Assembly (NCBI RefSeq): GCF_030406405.1 | Contig: NZ_JAUEPL010000057.1 | Coordinates: 1 to 38,716, forward strand | Origin: Streptomyces ficellus | GTDB lineage: Bacteria > Actinomycetota > Actinomycetes > Streptomycetales > Streptomycetaceae | Reading direction: 5' to 3' | DNA length: 38,716 nt | Shown here: one piece after another, positions 31,401 to 38,590 of the stretch | Position numbering within the stretch: position 1 is the first letter of the stretch | How the letters are laid out: each line of letters begins with the position of its first letter | Position numbers and translations under genes: made by a program | The notes under the pieces: generated by a model | What the model was told of the DNA's origin: nothing | What the model saw: the letters and a program-made list of their open reading frames with translations, nothing else | The model's database searches: none

Positions 31401-32264
31401 TCAGTCGAGGCGGCGCAGATGGACGATGTCGCCCGCCCCCACGGCCTCCCGCTCACCACCCGGCGCCGCCACCACCAGGTGTCCATGGCCGTCGATCGCC
31501 ACCGCCTCGCCGGTGAGCGTGCGGTCGCCAGGGAGCTCGCAGCGCACCTGGCGCCCCAGGGTCGCGCACCCCGCCACGTACGCCTCCTGGACCCCGCACG
31601 CGGCCGGGTCGCCCTCTGCCGCCGTCCAGCGGCCGTACCAGTGCTCCAGCGAGCGCAGGACGGCGCGCAGCAGGGTGTCGCGGTCGGTGGAGATCGCGTT
31701 CGCGAGGGCGAGGGAGCCGGCCGTGGGGACGGGCAGCTCCTCCTTGCGGAGCGTGACGTTGATGCCGAGCCCGACGACGATGCCGTCGTCGCCGGCCCGC
31801 TCGGCGAGGATGCCGCCGGTCTTGCGCTCCTCGCCCTCCACGGTCACCAGCAGGTCGTTCGGCCACTTCAGCGCCGTGTCGACGCCGCCCGCGCGGGCCA
31901 GTGCCGCGGCGGCGGCCACGCCGGTGAGCAGCGGCAGCCAGGGCAGGCGCGTGACGGGCACGTCCGGCTTGAGCAGTACGGAGAAGAACAGGCCGGAGCG
32001 GGCGGGCGCGGACCAGGTGCGGTCGAGGCGCCCGCGCCCGGCGGTCTGCTCCTCGGCGATCAGCACCGCGCCCTCGGGCAGGGTGGCGGCCCGGGCGGCC
32101 AGGTCGGAGTTGGTGGAGCCGGTCTCCCCGACGATGTCGAGCGAGGTCCACAGGGCTCCGGGCCGCAGCAGCCCGCGACGCAGCGCGGCGGCGTTCAGCG
32201 GCGGCCGGTCGAGATCCGACCAGGGGGTCCCGGAACCGTGCGATGGACCAAGTGAGGGCGTCAT
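31401..32264 (-). CDS. birA: Biotin-protein ligase
   Basis: A 287-residue class I ligase that activates biotin as biotinyl-AMP and joins it to the acceptor lysine of biotin carrier domains; the AccA2 product encoded at 36037 is the obvious substrate. The biotin/ATP motif is T-A-G-R-G-R-L-D-R-T-W-S-A-P, followed by L-K-W-P-N-D-L-L-V and G-G-I-L-A-E, with G-I-N-V in the core. There is no N-terminal helix-turn-helix, so unlike E. coli BirA it should not repress genes itself. The ATG at 32264 lies seven bases after TACGCT without a Shine-Dalgarno sequence. It is divergent from pccB with about 110 bases between. Confidence 0.95.
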   Translation of the reverse strand: MTPSLGPSHGSGTPWSDLDRPPLNAAALRRGLLRPGALWTSLDIVGETGSTNSDLAARAATLPEGAVLIAEEQTAGRGRLDRTWSAPARSGLFFSVLLKPDVPVTRLPWLPLLTGVAAAAALARAGGVDTALKWPNDLLVTVEGEERKTGGILAERAGDDGIVVGLGINVTLRKEELPVPTAGSLALANAISTDRDTLLRAVLRSLEHWYGRWTAAEGDPAACGVQEAYVAGCATLGRQVRCELPGDRTLTGEAVAIDGHGHLVVAAPGGEREAVGAGDIVHLRRLD

Positions 32265-32271
32265 GCAAGCC

Positions 32272-32324
32272 AGCGTAGGTGTGGTAAACACCGCACTGCC
32301 GAACCGTATCGCCGCCGATACGCT
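32272..32324. promoter_or_regulatory. Divergent birA/pccB promoter region with palindromes
   Basis: For birA, minus-strand TACGCT (32277-32272) precedes the ATG by seven bases, and GGTGT/ACACC at 32278-32292 lies just upstream. For pccB, CTGCCG (32296-32301), a 17-base spacer and TACGCT (32319-32324). A perfect 7-4-7 inverted repeat, CGTATCG/CGATACG (32305-32322), fills the spacer and overlaps the -10. Confidence 0.55.
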
Positions 32325-32373
32325 ACGGGTCAGTAGCCAACGAACCCGTGACCAGGCAGGGAGCCGCATCCCG

Positions 32374-33984
32374 ATGTCCGAGCCGGCAGAGCCCCGAGAG
32401 CCCCAAGAGCCCCAGAAGATCGACATCCATACGACCGCGGGCAAGCTCGCGGATCTGCAGCGCCGTATCGACGAGGCGACGCACGCGGGCTCCGAGCGCG
32501 CCGTCGAGAAGCAGCACGCGAAGGGCAAGTTGACGGCCCGCGAGCGCGTCGCCCTGCTGCTGGACGAGGGTTCCTTCGTCGAGCTGGACGAGTTCGCCCG
32601 GCACCGCTCGACCCACTTCGGCCTGGAGAAGAACCGTCCGTACGGAGACGGTGTCGTCACCGGGTACGGAACGGTCGACGGCCGCCCGGTCGCGGTGTTC
32701 TCACAGGACTTCACCGTGTTCGGCGGGGCCCTCGGTGAGGTCTTCGGACAGAAGATCATCAAGGTGATGGACTTCGCCCTGAAGACCGGCTGCCCGGTGA
32801 TCGGCATCAACGACTCCGGCGGCGCCCGTATCCAGGAAGGCGTCATGGCCCTGGGCATGTACGGCGAGATCTTCCGCCGCAACACCCATGCCTCGGGCGT
32901 GATTCCGCAGATCAGCCTGGTGGTCGGGCCGTGCGCCGGCGGCGCCGTCTACTCGCCGGCGATCACCGACTTCACGGTGATGGTCGACCAGACCTCCCAC
33001 ATGTTCATCACGGGCCCCGACGTCATCAAGACGGTGACGGGCGAGGACGTCGGCTTCGAGGAGCTGGGCGGCGCCCGGACGCACAACACCACCTCGGGCG
33101 TCGCGCACCACATGGCGGGGGACGAGAAGGACGCCATCGAGTACGTCAAGTCCCTGCTGTCGTACCTGCCTTCGAACAACCTCTCGGAGCCGCCCGCCTT
33201 CCCGGAGGAAGCCGACCTCGAGGTGACGGAGGAGGACCGCGAGCTGGACGTCCTCATCCCGGACAGCGCCAACCAGCCGTACGACATGCACACCGTCATC
33301 GAGCACGTGCTGGACGACGGCGAGTTCCTGGAGACCCAGTCGCTGTTCGCGCCGAACATCATCACCGGCTTCGGCCGGGTCGAGGGCTTCCCGGTCGGCG
33401 TCGTCGCCAACCAGCCGATGCAGTTCGCGGGCTGCCTGGACATCAACGCGTCCGAGAAGGCGGCCCGGTTCGTCCGCACGTGCGACGCGTTCAACGTCCC
33501 GGTGCTGACCTTCGTCGACGTGCCGGGCTTCCTGCCGGGCGTGGACCAGGAGTACGGCGGGATCATCCGGCGCGGCGCCAAGCTGATCTACGCCTACGCC
33601 GAGGCGACCGTCCCGCTGATCACGGTGATCACGCGCAAGGCGTTCGGCGGCGCGTACGACGTGATGGGCTCCAAGCACCTGGGCGCCGACCTCAACCTGG
33701 CGTGGCCGACCTCCCAGATCGCGGTGATGGGCGCGCAGGGCGCGGTCAATATCCTGCACCGGCGCACCATCGCCGAGGCGGACGACCAGGAAGCCACGCG
33801 GGCGCGGCTGATCCAGGAGTACGAGGACACCCTGCTCAACCCGTACACGGCGGCCGAGCGCGGTTACATCGACGCGGTGGTCATGCCGTCCGAGACCCGG
33901 ACGCAGATCGTCAAGGGCCTGCGTCAGCTGCGCACGAAGCGGGAAAACCTGCCTCCGAAGAAGCACGGCAACATCCCCCTCTAA
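32374..33984 (+). CDS. pccB: Propionyl/acyl-CoA carboxylase beta subunit (carboxyltransferase)
   Basis: A 536-residue cytoplasmic subunit that moves the carboxyl group from carboxybiotin to propionyl-CoA (or a related acyl-CoA), giving methylmalonyl-CoA. It is nearly collinear with S. coelicolor PccB (530 residues, from memory), with a slightly longer E-P-R-E-P-Q-E-P-Q tail at the N-terminus. Oxyanion-hole segments G-P-C-A-G-G-A-V-Y-S-P and K-A-F-G-G-A-Y-D-V-M-G-S-K are intact. D429 in the latter appears to be the residue equivalent to D422, known to favour propionyl-CoA over acetyl-CoA. AGGGAG lies about 11 bases before the ATG. pccE follows nine bases after the stop. Confidence 0.96.
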   Translation: MSEPAEPREPQEPQKIDIHTTAGKLADLQRRIDEATHAGSERAVEKQHAKGKLTARERVALLLDEGSFVELDEFARHRSTHFGLEKNRPYGDGVVTGYGTVDGRPVAVFSQDFTVFGGALGEVFGQKIIKVMDFALKTGCPVIGINDSGGARIQEGVMALGMYGEIFRRNTHASGVIPQISLVVGPCAGGAVYSPAITDFTVMVDQTSHMFITGPDVIKTVTGEDVGFEELGGARTHNTTSGVAHHMAGDEKDAIEYVKSLLSYLPSNNLSEPPAFPEEADLEVTEEDRELDVLIPDSANQPYDMHTVIEHVLDDGEFLETQSLFAPNIITGFGRVEGFPVGVVANQPMQFAGCLDINASEKAARFVRTCDAFNVPVLTFVDVPGFLPGVDQEYGGIIRRGAKLIYAYAEATVPLITVITRKAFGGAYDVMGSKHLGADLNLAWPTSQIAVMGAQGAVNILHRRTIAEADDQEATRARLIQEYEDTLLNPYTAAERGYIDAVVMPSETRTQIVKGLRQLRTKRENLPPKKHGNIPL

Positions 33985-33993
33985 GGAGTCCTG

Positions 33994-34206
33994 GTGATCA
34001 AGGTCGTACGGGGCAACCCGACGCCGGAGGAGTTGGCCGCCGCACTGGCGGTGGTCCGGGCGCGCGCCGCGGCGACGGCGTCGCAAGCCGCCGGCGGCGG
34101 CGCGCCACGGATACCGGAGGGCTGGTCGGACCCGGCCAGGATCGCCCACACCCGGCGCCCCCAGCCGGGACCGCGGTCCTGGGCACGCTCCTACTGGCCG
34201 GTCTAG
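33994..34206 (+). CDS. pccE: Acyl-CoA carboxylase epsilon subunit
   Basis: A 70-residue epsilon subunit (AccE5/PccE type), found only in actinobacteria, which binds and stimulates the carboxylase complex. The signature N-terminus V-V-R-G-N-P-T-P-E-E-L-A-A-A-L-A-V-V and the C-terminus W-A-R-S-Y-W-P-V are both present. The GTG start has AAGGAG five bases upstream and lies nine bases after pccB, so the two form an operon. The Gly/Ala-rich middle is the variable linker of the family. Confidence 0.93.
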   Translation: MIKVVRGNPTPEELAAALAVVRARAAATASQAAGGGAPRIPEGWSDPARIAHTRRPQPGPRSWARSYWPV

Positions 34207-34225
34207 GCCACCTGGAGGACCCTCA

Positions 34226-34278
34226 CGACGGCCTCCGCCTCTGACGCCGTTTCCCGCGTCGTCGGGCGGAGGCCGTCG
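34226..34278. terminator. Long-loop hairpin after pccE
   Basis: CGACGGCCTCCGCC (34226-34239) is perfectly complementary to 34265-34278. The 25-base loop holds a further small GACG/CGTC pairing. It begins 20 bases after the pccE stop. Between it and 34431 I see only GC-rich sequence without a gene. Confidence 0.65.
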
Positions 34279-34451
34279 CCGTCCGCGCACACGGGGCGAA
34301 GCCTCTGCGGGCGCCCTGGTGCGGGGCCGTCATCGCGGCGGCCGCCCGCCACGCGCGTCACCGGGGGCCGACGCCGAGCGGGCGGTGGCGGCGGCGCTCG
34401 CCGCGACGCGCGCGGCGCGTGCACCACCCGGTAATAGTCCGTAAGCACTGC

Positions 34452-34479
34452 GGCGCCTGAGTACGCGTACTCAGGCGCC
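34452..34479. promoter_or_regulatory. Perfect 28-bp palindrome upstream of a 42-residue ORF
   Basis: GGCGCCTGAGTACG followed directly by its exact reverse complement. A possible -10 (TAATAG, 34432-34437) lies 14 bases upstream, so the palindrome would sit at the transcription start. As RNA it would form a 12-base stem with a CGCG loop, 29 bases before the ATG at 34509. It could be an operator or an RNA control element. Confidence 0.65.
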
Positions 34480-34508
34480 CCGCCGCACTCGACAGCACGA
34501 TCGGAGGC

Positions 34509-34637
34509 ATGCTCTGGTCCGATCCCGAGAACGAACCCCCCGAAGAGATGCGCGACATGCAGGCGATGCTGCGCCGGGCGGGGATCCTGCTGGCACTGGC
34601 CATGGTGCTGGCCATGTTCGTGGTGGGCCTGCACTGA
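34509..34637 (+). CDS. 42-residue single-pass membrane peptide
   Basis: A very short gene: the N-terminal half is acidic and soluble (L-W-S-D-P-E-N-E-P-P-E-E-M-R-D-M-Q), then R-R and one transmembrane helix (A-G-I-L-L-A-L-A-M-V-L-A-M-F-V-V-G) to the end. GGAGG lies upstream but only one base from the ATG at 34509, closer than usual. Codon third positions are mostly G or C and no stop interrupts the frame. I recall a small ORF between accE and maf in other streptomycetes. It ends 20 bases before maf, so the two may be cotranscribed. Function unknown. Confidence 0.75.
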   Translation: MLWSDPENEPPEEMRDMQAMLRRAGILLALAMVLAMFVVGLH

Positions 34638-34657
34638 CTCTTCCGTACGATGACGCC

Positions 34658-35263
34658 ATGACTGCTCAGCGCCGCCGCCTCGTCCTCGCGTCCGCGTCCC
34701 CCGCCCGCCTCGGCCTGCTGCGCCAGGCCGGGCTCACCCCCGAGGTGATCGTCAGCGGTGTGGACGAGGACAAGGTCACCGCCCCGACCCCCGCCGAGCT
34801 GGCCCTCGCCCTCGCCGAGGCGAAGGCGGCCCACGTCGCCGCCCGTCCCGAGGTGTTCGGCGCGCTGGTGATCGGCTGCGACTCGGTCCTGGAGCTGGAC
34901 AAGCAGGCGCTCGGCAAGCCGGCCGACGCCGAGGAGGCCACCGCCCGCTGGAAGGCCATGCGCGGCCGCGCGGGCATCCTCCAGACCGGCCACTGCGTCT
35001 ATGACACGGCCGCCAAGCGGTACGCCTCCGCGACCGCCTCCACCCTGGTCCGCTTCGGCGACCCCACGGACGAGGAGATCGCGGCGTACGTCGCGAGCGG
35101 CGAACCCCTGCACGTCGCGGGCGCGTTCACGCTGGACGGCCGCTCGGCGCCGTTCATCGACGGCATCGACGGCGACCCGGGCAACGTCATCGGCCTGTCC
35201 CTGCCGCTGCTGCGCCGTCTGCTGCGCGAACTGGGAATCGAGATCACGGACCTGTGGAACTGA
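34658..35263 (+). CDS. maf: Maf-family nucleoside triphosphate pyrophosphatase
   Basis: A 201-residue housecleaning enzyme that hydrolyses non-canonical or excess nucleoside triphosphates (such as dTTP, UTP or modified bases) to monophosphates. The N-terminal L-A-S-A-S-P-A-R-L-G-L-L replaces the usual SPRR with SPAR. The catalytic G-C-D-S-V-L-E and G-K-P segments and the late I-D-G-I-D-G-D-P-G-N-V-I-G-L-S-L-P-L-L motif are intact. The ATG at 34658 has only a weak Shine-Dalgarno sequence. Its 3' end overlaps the end of the convergent membrane-protein gene by 20 bases. Confidence 0.93.
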   Translation: MTAQRRRLVLASASPARLGLLRQAGLTPEVIVSGVDEDKVTAPTPAELALALAEAKAAHVAARPEVFGALVIGCDSVLELDKQALGKPADAEEATARWKAMRGRAGILQTGHCVYDTAAKRYASATASTLVRFGDPTDEEIAAYVASGEPLHVAGAFTLDGRSAPFIDGIDGDPGNVIGLSLPLLRRLLRELGIEITDLWN

Positions 35264-35690
35264 CCGCCGCGCCCCCCACCGCACCCGGTGCCACGCCCCC
35301 CGGCGCGTACAGCGTCAGCGATGCCACGACCAGGCCCAGCACGGCCATCATGAACGCGAACGCACCCCACCCGACAAGACCGACCGTCACCGCGCCGAGC
35401 ACGCCGTGGGTGATCGCACAGGCGATGAGGACCATCCGCGCCCCACGCCCGGGCGAGCGGTCCCGTGCCGCGATACGCACCAGCAGCAAGCCGCAGAGCA
35501 CGAGATAGGCACCGAGGACACCGCCCATGACCCGGACGCCGGTGACCATGAGCTCCGGGTCGAGGCCGTCCAGGGACATCCGCTGGCCTGCGAGGATCGT
35601 CGCCAGCGCCAGGTGGAGCAGCACGAGCCCCACCGCCTCCAGGACCAGCACGATCCCGGCCGCCAGGGCTATCGGTCTGCGGGCCACCAT
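35244..35690 (-). CDS. Four-helix integral membrane protein, unknown
   Basis: A 148-residue membrane protein with four hydrophobic segments (about residues 6-30, 48-70, 80-104 and 108-130) and short loops, ending in a Gly/Ala-rich tail. The ATG at 35690 has GGGGAG five bases upstream; upstream codons in the same frame run through a promoter. No known domain is recognised. It is encoded divergently from accA2 and convergently with maf, overlapping it by 20 bases at the 3' ends. A member of the same kind occupies this position in other Streptomyces as far as I recall. Confidence 0.82.
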   Translation of the reverse strand: MVARRPIALAAGIVLVLEAVGLVLLHLALATILAGQRMSLDGLDPELMVTGVRVMGGVLGAYLVLCGLLLVRIAARDRSPGRGARMVLIACAITHGVLGAVTVGLVGWGAFAFMMAVLGLVVASLTLYAPGGVAPGAVGGAAVSSTGP

Positions 35691-35734
35691 GGGAGCTCCC
35701 CTGCCAGTTACCTCCGGTACGGACGACAGCGCGC

Positions 35735-35763
35735 AGGCTACTAACGGGTAAACCTTGGGACAA
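35735..35763 (-). promoter_or_regulatory. Promoter of the four-helix membrane protein gene
   Basis: Minus strand TTGTCC (35763-35758), 17-base spacer, TAGCCT (35740-35735), giving a leader of about 40 bases. Confidence 0.55.
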
Positions 35764-36036
35764 GGGTTCTGACGGCGCCGCAAAGAATGATTCGCCCATT
35801 CGTAGGGACTCCACAAAGAAACGGGATCCCGCGCTGGCCGGGATGACAGAGACCTTGACCACACCCCGGGGTTACTGTTCCGTCAAGAAGCCCTGCGTAA
35901 CGTGGTGCGACAAGGGATTTCACGACTCCACTACGCCTCGAATCACGCTCCGTGTGGGCAAGCTCACCATTGGGGACGGGTCGAAAGGCCGTGTCGGCAG
36001 TCCCTAAACTCAGCTTGTTTCAAGGAGGGAGCCATC
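35764..36036 (+). promoter_or_regulatory. accA2 upstream region
   Basis: The 346 bases between the divergent membrane-protein and accA2 starts hold no gene I can support. TAAACT at 36005-36010 is a possible -10 for accA2, without a convincing -35. The AAGGAGGG ribosome binding site lies at 36022-36029. Less GC-rich than the coding DNA around it. Confidence 0.35.
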
Positions 36037-37791
36037 GTGCGCAAGGTGCTCATCGCCAACCGTGGCGAAATCGCTGTCCGTGTCGCTCGTGCCTGCCGGG
36101 ACGCCGGGATCGCAAGCGTAGCCGTCTACGCCGATCCCGACCGGGACGCCCTGCACGTCCGTGCGGCCGACGAGGCGTTCGCCCTGGGCGGTGACACCCC
36201 GGCCGCCAGCTATCTGGACATCGCCAAGGTGCTCCAGGCCGCGGCCGACTCCGGTGCGGACGCCATTCATCCCGGGTACGGGTTCCTGTCCGAGAACGCC
36301 GAGTTCGCGCAGGCCGTGATCGACGCCGGGCTGACCTGGATCGGCCCGCCGCCGCAGGCCATCCGGGACCTCGGCGACAAGGTCGCCGCCCGGCACATCG
36401 CCCAGCGCGCCGGCGCGCCCCTGGTCGCCGGCACGCCCGACCCGGTGTCGGGTGCCGACGAGGTCGTGGCGTTCGCCCGGGAACACGGCCTGCCGATCGC
36501 GATCAAGGCCGCGTTCGGTGGCGGCGGGCGTGGCCTGAAGGTCGCCCGCACGCTGGAGGAAGTGCCCGAGCTCTACGACTCGGCCGTGCGGGAGGCCGTC
36601 GCCGCGTTCGGGCGGGGTGAGTGCTTCGTCGAGCGCTACCTCGACAAGCCCCGGCACGTGGAGACCCAGTGCCTGGCCGACAAGCACGGCAACGTCGTGG
36701 TCGTCTCCACCCGTGACTGCTCGCTCCAGCGCCGCCACCAGAAGCTGGTGGAGGAGGCGCCCGCGCCGTTCCTGAGCGCCGAGCAGAACGCCCAGCTGTA
36801 CCGGGCGTCGAAGGCCATCCTGAAGGAGGCCGGTTACGTCGGCGCCGGGACCGTGGAGTTCCTCGTCGGGGTGGACGGCACGATCTCCTTCCTGGAGGTC
36901 AACACCCGCCTCCAGGTCGAGCACCCGGTCACCGAGGAGGTCACCGGCATCGACCTCGTACGCGAGATGTTCCGCATCGCCGACGGTGAGGAGCTCGGCT
37001 ACGACGACCCGGCGGTACGGGGTCACTCGTTCGAGTTCCGGATCAACGGCGAGGACCCGGGCCGCAACTTCCTCCCGGCCCCGGGCACGGTGACGGTGTT
37101 CAACCCGCCGTCCGGCCCCGGCGTCCGCCTGGACGCGGGCGTGGAGTCCGGCTCGGTGATCGGCCCGGCGTGGGACTCGCTGCTGGCCAAGCTGATCGTG
37201 TCCGGTGCGACGCGTCAGCAGGCGTTGCAGCGGGCCGCGCGGGCGCTGGCGGAGTTCCAGGTCGAGGGCATGGCCACCGCCATCCCCTTCCACCGCAAGG
37301 TCGTCAGCGACCCGGCGTTCACCTCCGACCCGTTCCGCGTCCACACCCGCTGGATCGAGACCGAGTTCGTCAACGACATCCCCGCCTTCGCCGCCCCCGC
37401 CGCCACGGAGGCGGAGGAGGAGCCCGGCCGTGAGACGGTCGTCGTCGAGGTCGGCGGCAAGCGCCTGGAGGTCTCGCTGCCGTCCTCGCTGGGCATGAGC
37501 CTGGCGCGTACCGGTCTGGCCGCGGGCGCCAAGCCCAAGCGCCGTGCCGCCAAGAAGTCCGGCTCGGCCGCCTCCGGCGACACCCTGGCCTCCCCGATGC
37601 AGGGCACGATCGTCAAGGTCGCGGTGGAGGAGGGCCAGGAGGTCAAGGAGGGCGACCTCATCGTCGTGCTGGAGGCGATGAAGATGGAGCAGCCCATCAA
37701 CGCCCACCGCGCCGGCACGATCAAGGGCCTGGCCGCGGAGGTCGGCGCCTCCGTCACGTCCGGTGCGGCGATCTGCGAGATCAAGGACTGA
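36037..37791 (+). CDS. accA2: Acyl-CoA carboxylase alpha subunit (biotin carboxylase + carrier)
   Basis: A 584-residue bifunctional subunit: the ATP-grasp biotin carboxylase charges biotin with bicarbonate, and the C-terminal biotinyl domain carries it to PccB. The start V-R-K-V-L-I-A-N-R-G-E-I-A is the standard one; the GTG at 36037 follows AAGGAGGG, while the open frame further upstream is not coding. A-F-G-G-G-G-R-G-L-K near 165-174 is the ATP-binding glycine loop; H-P-G-Y-G-F-L-S-E-N and E-V-N-T-R-L-Q-V-E-H are intact catalytic segments. The biotin lysine is K549 in E-A-M-K-M-E-Q. A Lys/Ala/Ser-rich linker joins the domains. It is almost the same as S. coelicolor AccA2 (AccA1/AccA2 are near-duplicates there). 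BirA, PccB and PccE partners are about 2-5 kb away. Confidence 0.96.
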   Translation: MRKVLIANRGEIAVRVARACRDAGIASVAVYADPDRDALHVRAADEAFALGGDTPAASYLDIAKVLQAAADSGADAIHPGYGFLSENAEFAQAVIDAGLTWIGPPPQAIRDLGDKVAARHIAQRAGAPLVAGTPDPVSGADEVVAFAREHGLPIAIKAAFGGGGRGLKVARTLEEVPELYDSAVREAVAAFGRGECFVERYLDKPRHVETQCLADKHGNVVVVSTRDCSLQRRHQKLVEEAPAPFLSAEQNAQLYRASKAILKEAGYVGAGTVEFLVGVDGTISFLEVNTRLQVEHPVTEEVTGIDLVREMFRIADGEELGYDDPAVRGHSFEFRINGEDPGRNFLPAPGTVTVFNPPSGPGVRLDAGVESGSVIGPAWDSLLAKLIVSGATRQQALQRAARALAEFQVEGMATAIPFHRKVVSDPAFTSDPFRVHTRWIETEFVNDIPAFAAPAATEAEEEPGRETVVVEVGGKRLEVSLPSSLGMSLARTGLAAGAKPKRRAAKKSGSAASGDTLASPMQGTIVKVAVEEGQEVKEGDLIVVLEAMKMEQPINAHRAGTIKGLAAEVGASVTSGAAICEIKD

Positions 37792-37808
37792 CCCGCCCGC
37801 AGCGCGGT

Positions 37809-37844
37809 GAAGGGCCCGTCGGCATGGTGACCGGCGGGCCCTTC
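37809..37844. terminator. Strong terminator after accA2
   Basis: GAAGGGCCCGTCGG (37809-37822) pairs with CCGGCGGGCCCTTC (37831-37844), 13 Watson-Crick pairs and one U-G, around CATGGTGA, ending in CTTCGG. Confidence 0.8.
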
Positions 37845-37903
37845 GGCATGTACGCGATGGCATCCTGGAGGCACAGGCAGGCGCTACGAGGAAGGGCGGC
37901 GCG

Positions 37904-38497
37904 ATGGCGACCAGTACGGCGGCGGACAGGGCACCGGGCGCGCCGCGGCCCATGCGCGCCGACGCCCGCCGCAACTACGAGCGGCTGCTTGGCGAAGCGC
38001 GCGCGGCCTTCGCGGAGCACGGCACCGACGCGTCGCTGGAGGACATCGCGCGCCGGGCGGGGGTCGGCATCGGCACGCTCTACCGGCACTTCCCGAACCG
38101 CCACGCGCTGATGAACGCCGTGTTCCAGGAGGCGCTGCACGCCCTGCTGGAGCGCTCGCGCGACCTGGCGGGCGCGGAGCAGCCGTGCACGGCGCTCGTG
38201 GAGTGGCTGCGCGCCATCGTCACCCATGCGGGCGAATACCGTGGACTGGCCCGCGCGCTCATGTCGGCGTCGCACGACACGAGTTCGGCACTGTCGCAGT
38301 GCAGCACACCGCTGCGCACGGCGGGCGAACGGCTGCTGGTACGCGCCCAGGAGGCGGGCACGGTACGGGCGGACGTCTCGATCGGCGACCTGATGCAGCT
38401 CACCAACGCCATCGCCCTGGCCGCCGAACAGTCCCCGTACGACCCCGAGTTGCCCGACCGCCTCCTGACGCTGACGCTACGGGGCCTGAAGGCCTGA
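37904..38497 (+). CDS. TetR-family transcriptional regulator
   Basis: A 197-residue regulator. The N-terminal TetR helix-turn-helix covers about residues 20-70, with L-E-D-I-A-R-R-A-G-V-G-I-G-T-L-Y-R-H-F-P-N-R. The ligand-binding part includes A-L-V-E-W-L-R-A-I-V and matches the SCO-type C-terminal TetR domain in general form. GAGGAAGGG precedes the ATG at 37904. It is separated from accA2 by a strong terminator. Its targets are unknown; the aldehyde dehydrogenase of which a fragment follows may once have been its neighbour and target, but this is inference. Confidence 0.9.
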   Translation: MATSTAADRAPGAPRPMRADARRNYERLLGEARAAFAEHGTDASLEDIARRAGVGIGTLYRHFPNRHALMNAVFQEALHALLERSRDLAGAEQPCTALVEWLRAIVTHAGEYRGLARALMSASHDTSSALSQCSTPLRTAGERLLVRAQEAGTVRADVSIGDLMQLTNAIALAAEQSPYDPELPDRLLTLTLRGLKA

Positions 38498-38590
38498 CCA
38501 CCGCGCGATGCCCGACGCCCGTGCGCGGGGGTCCGGCCCGGGGCGCGGTGCCCGCCTGCGCGTGGCCGCACGGACGTCCCCCGGCGGCTG

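Noticed and set aside
30490..32373. Plus-strand open frame leading into pccB.
   Set aside because: It is antisense to the cyclase and birA genes and unrelated to carboxylases; PccB begins at the ATG at 32374.
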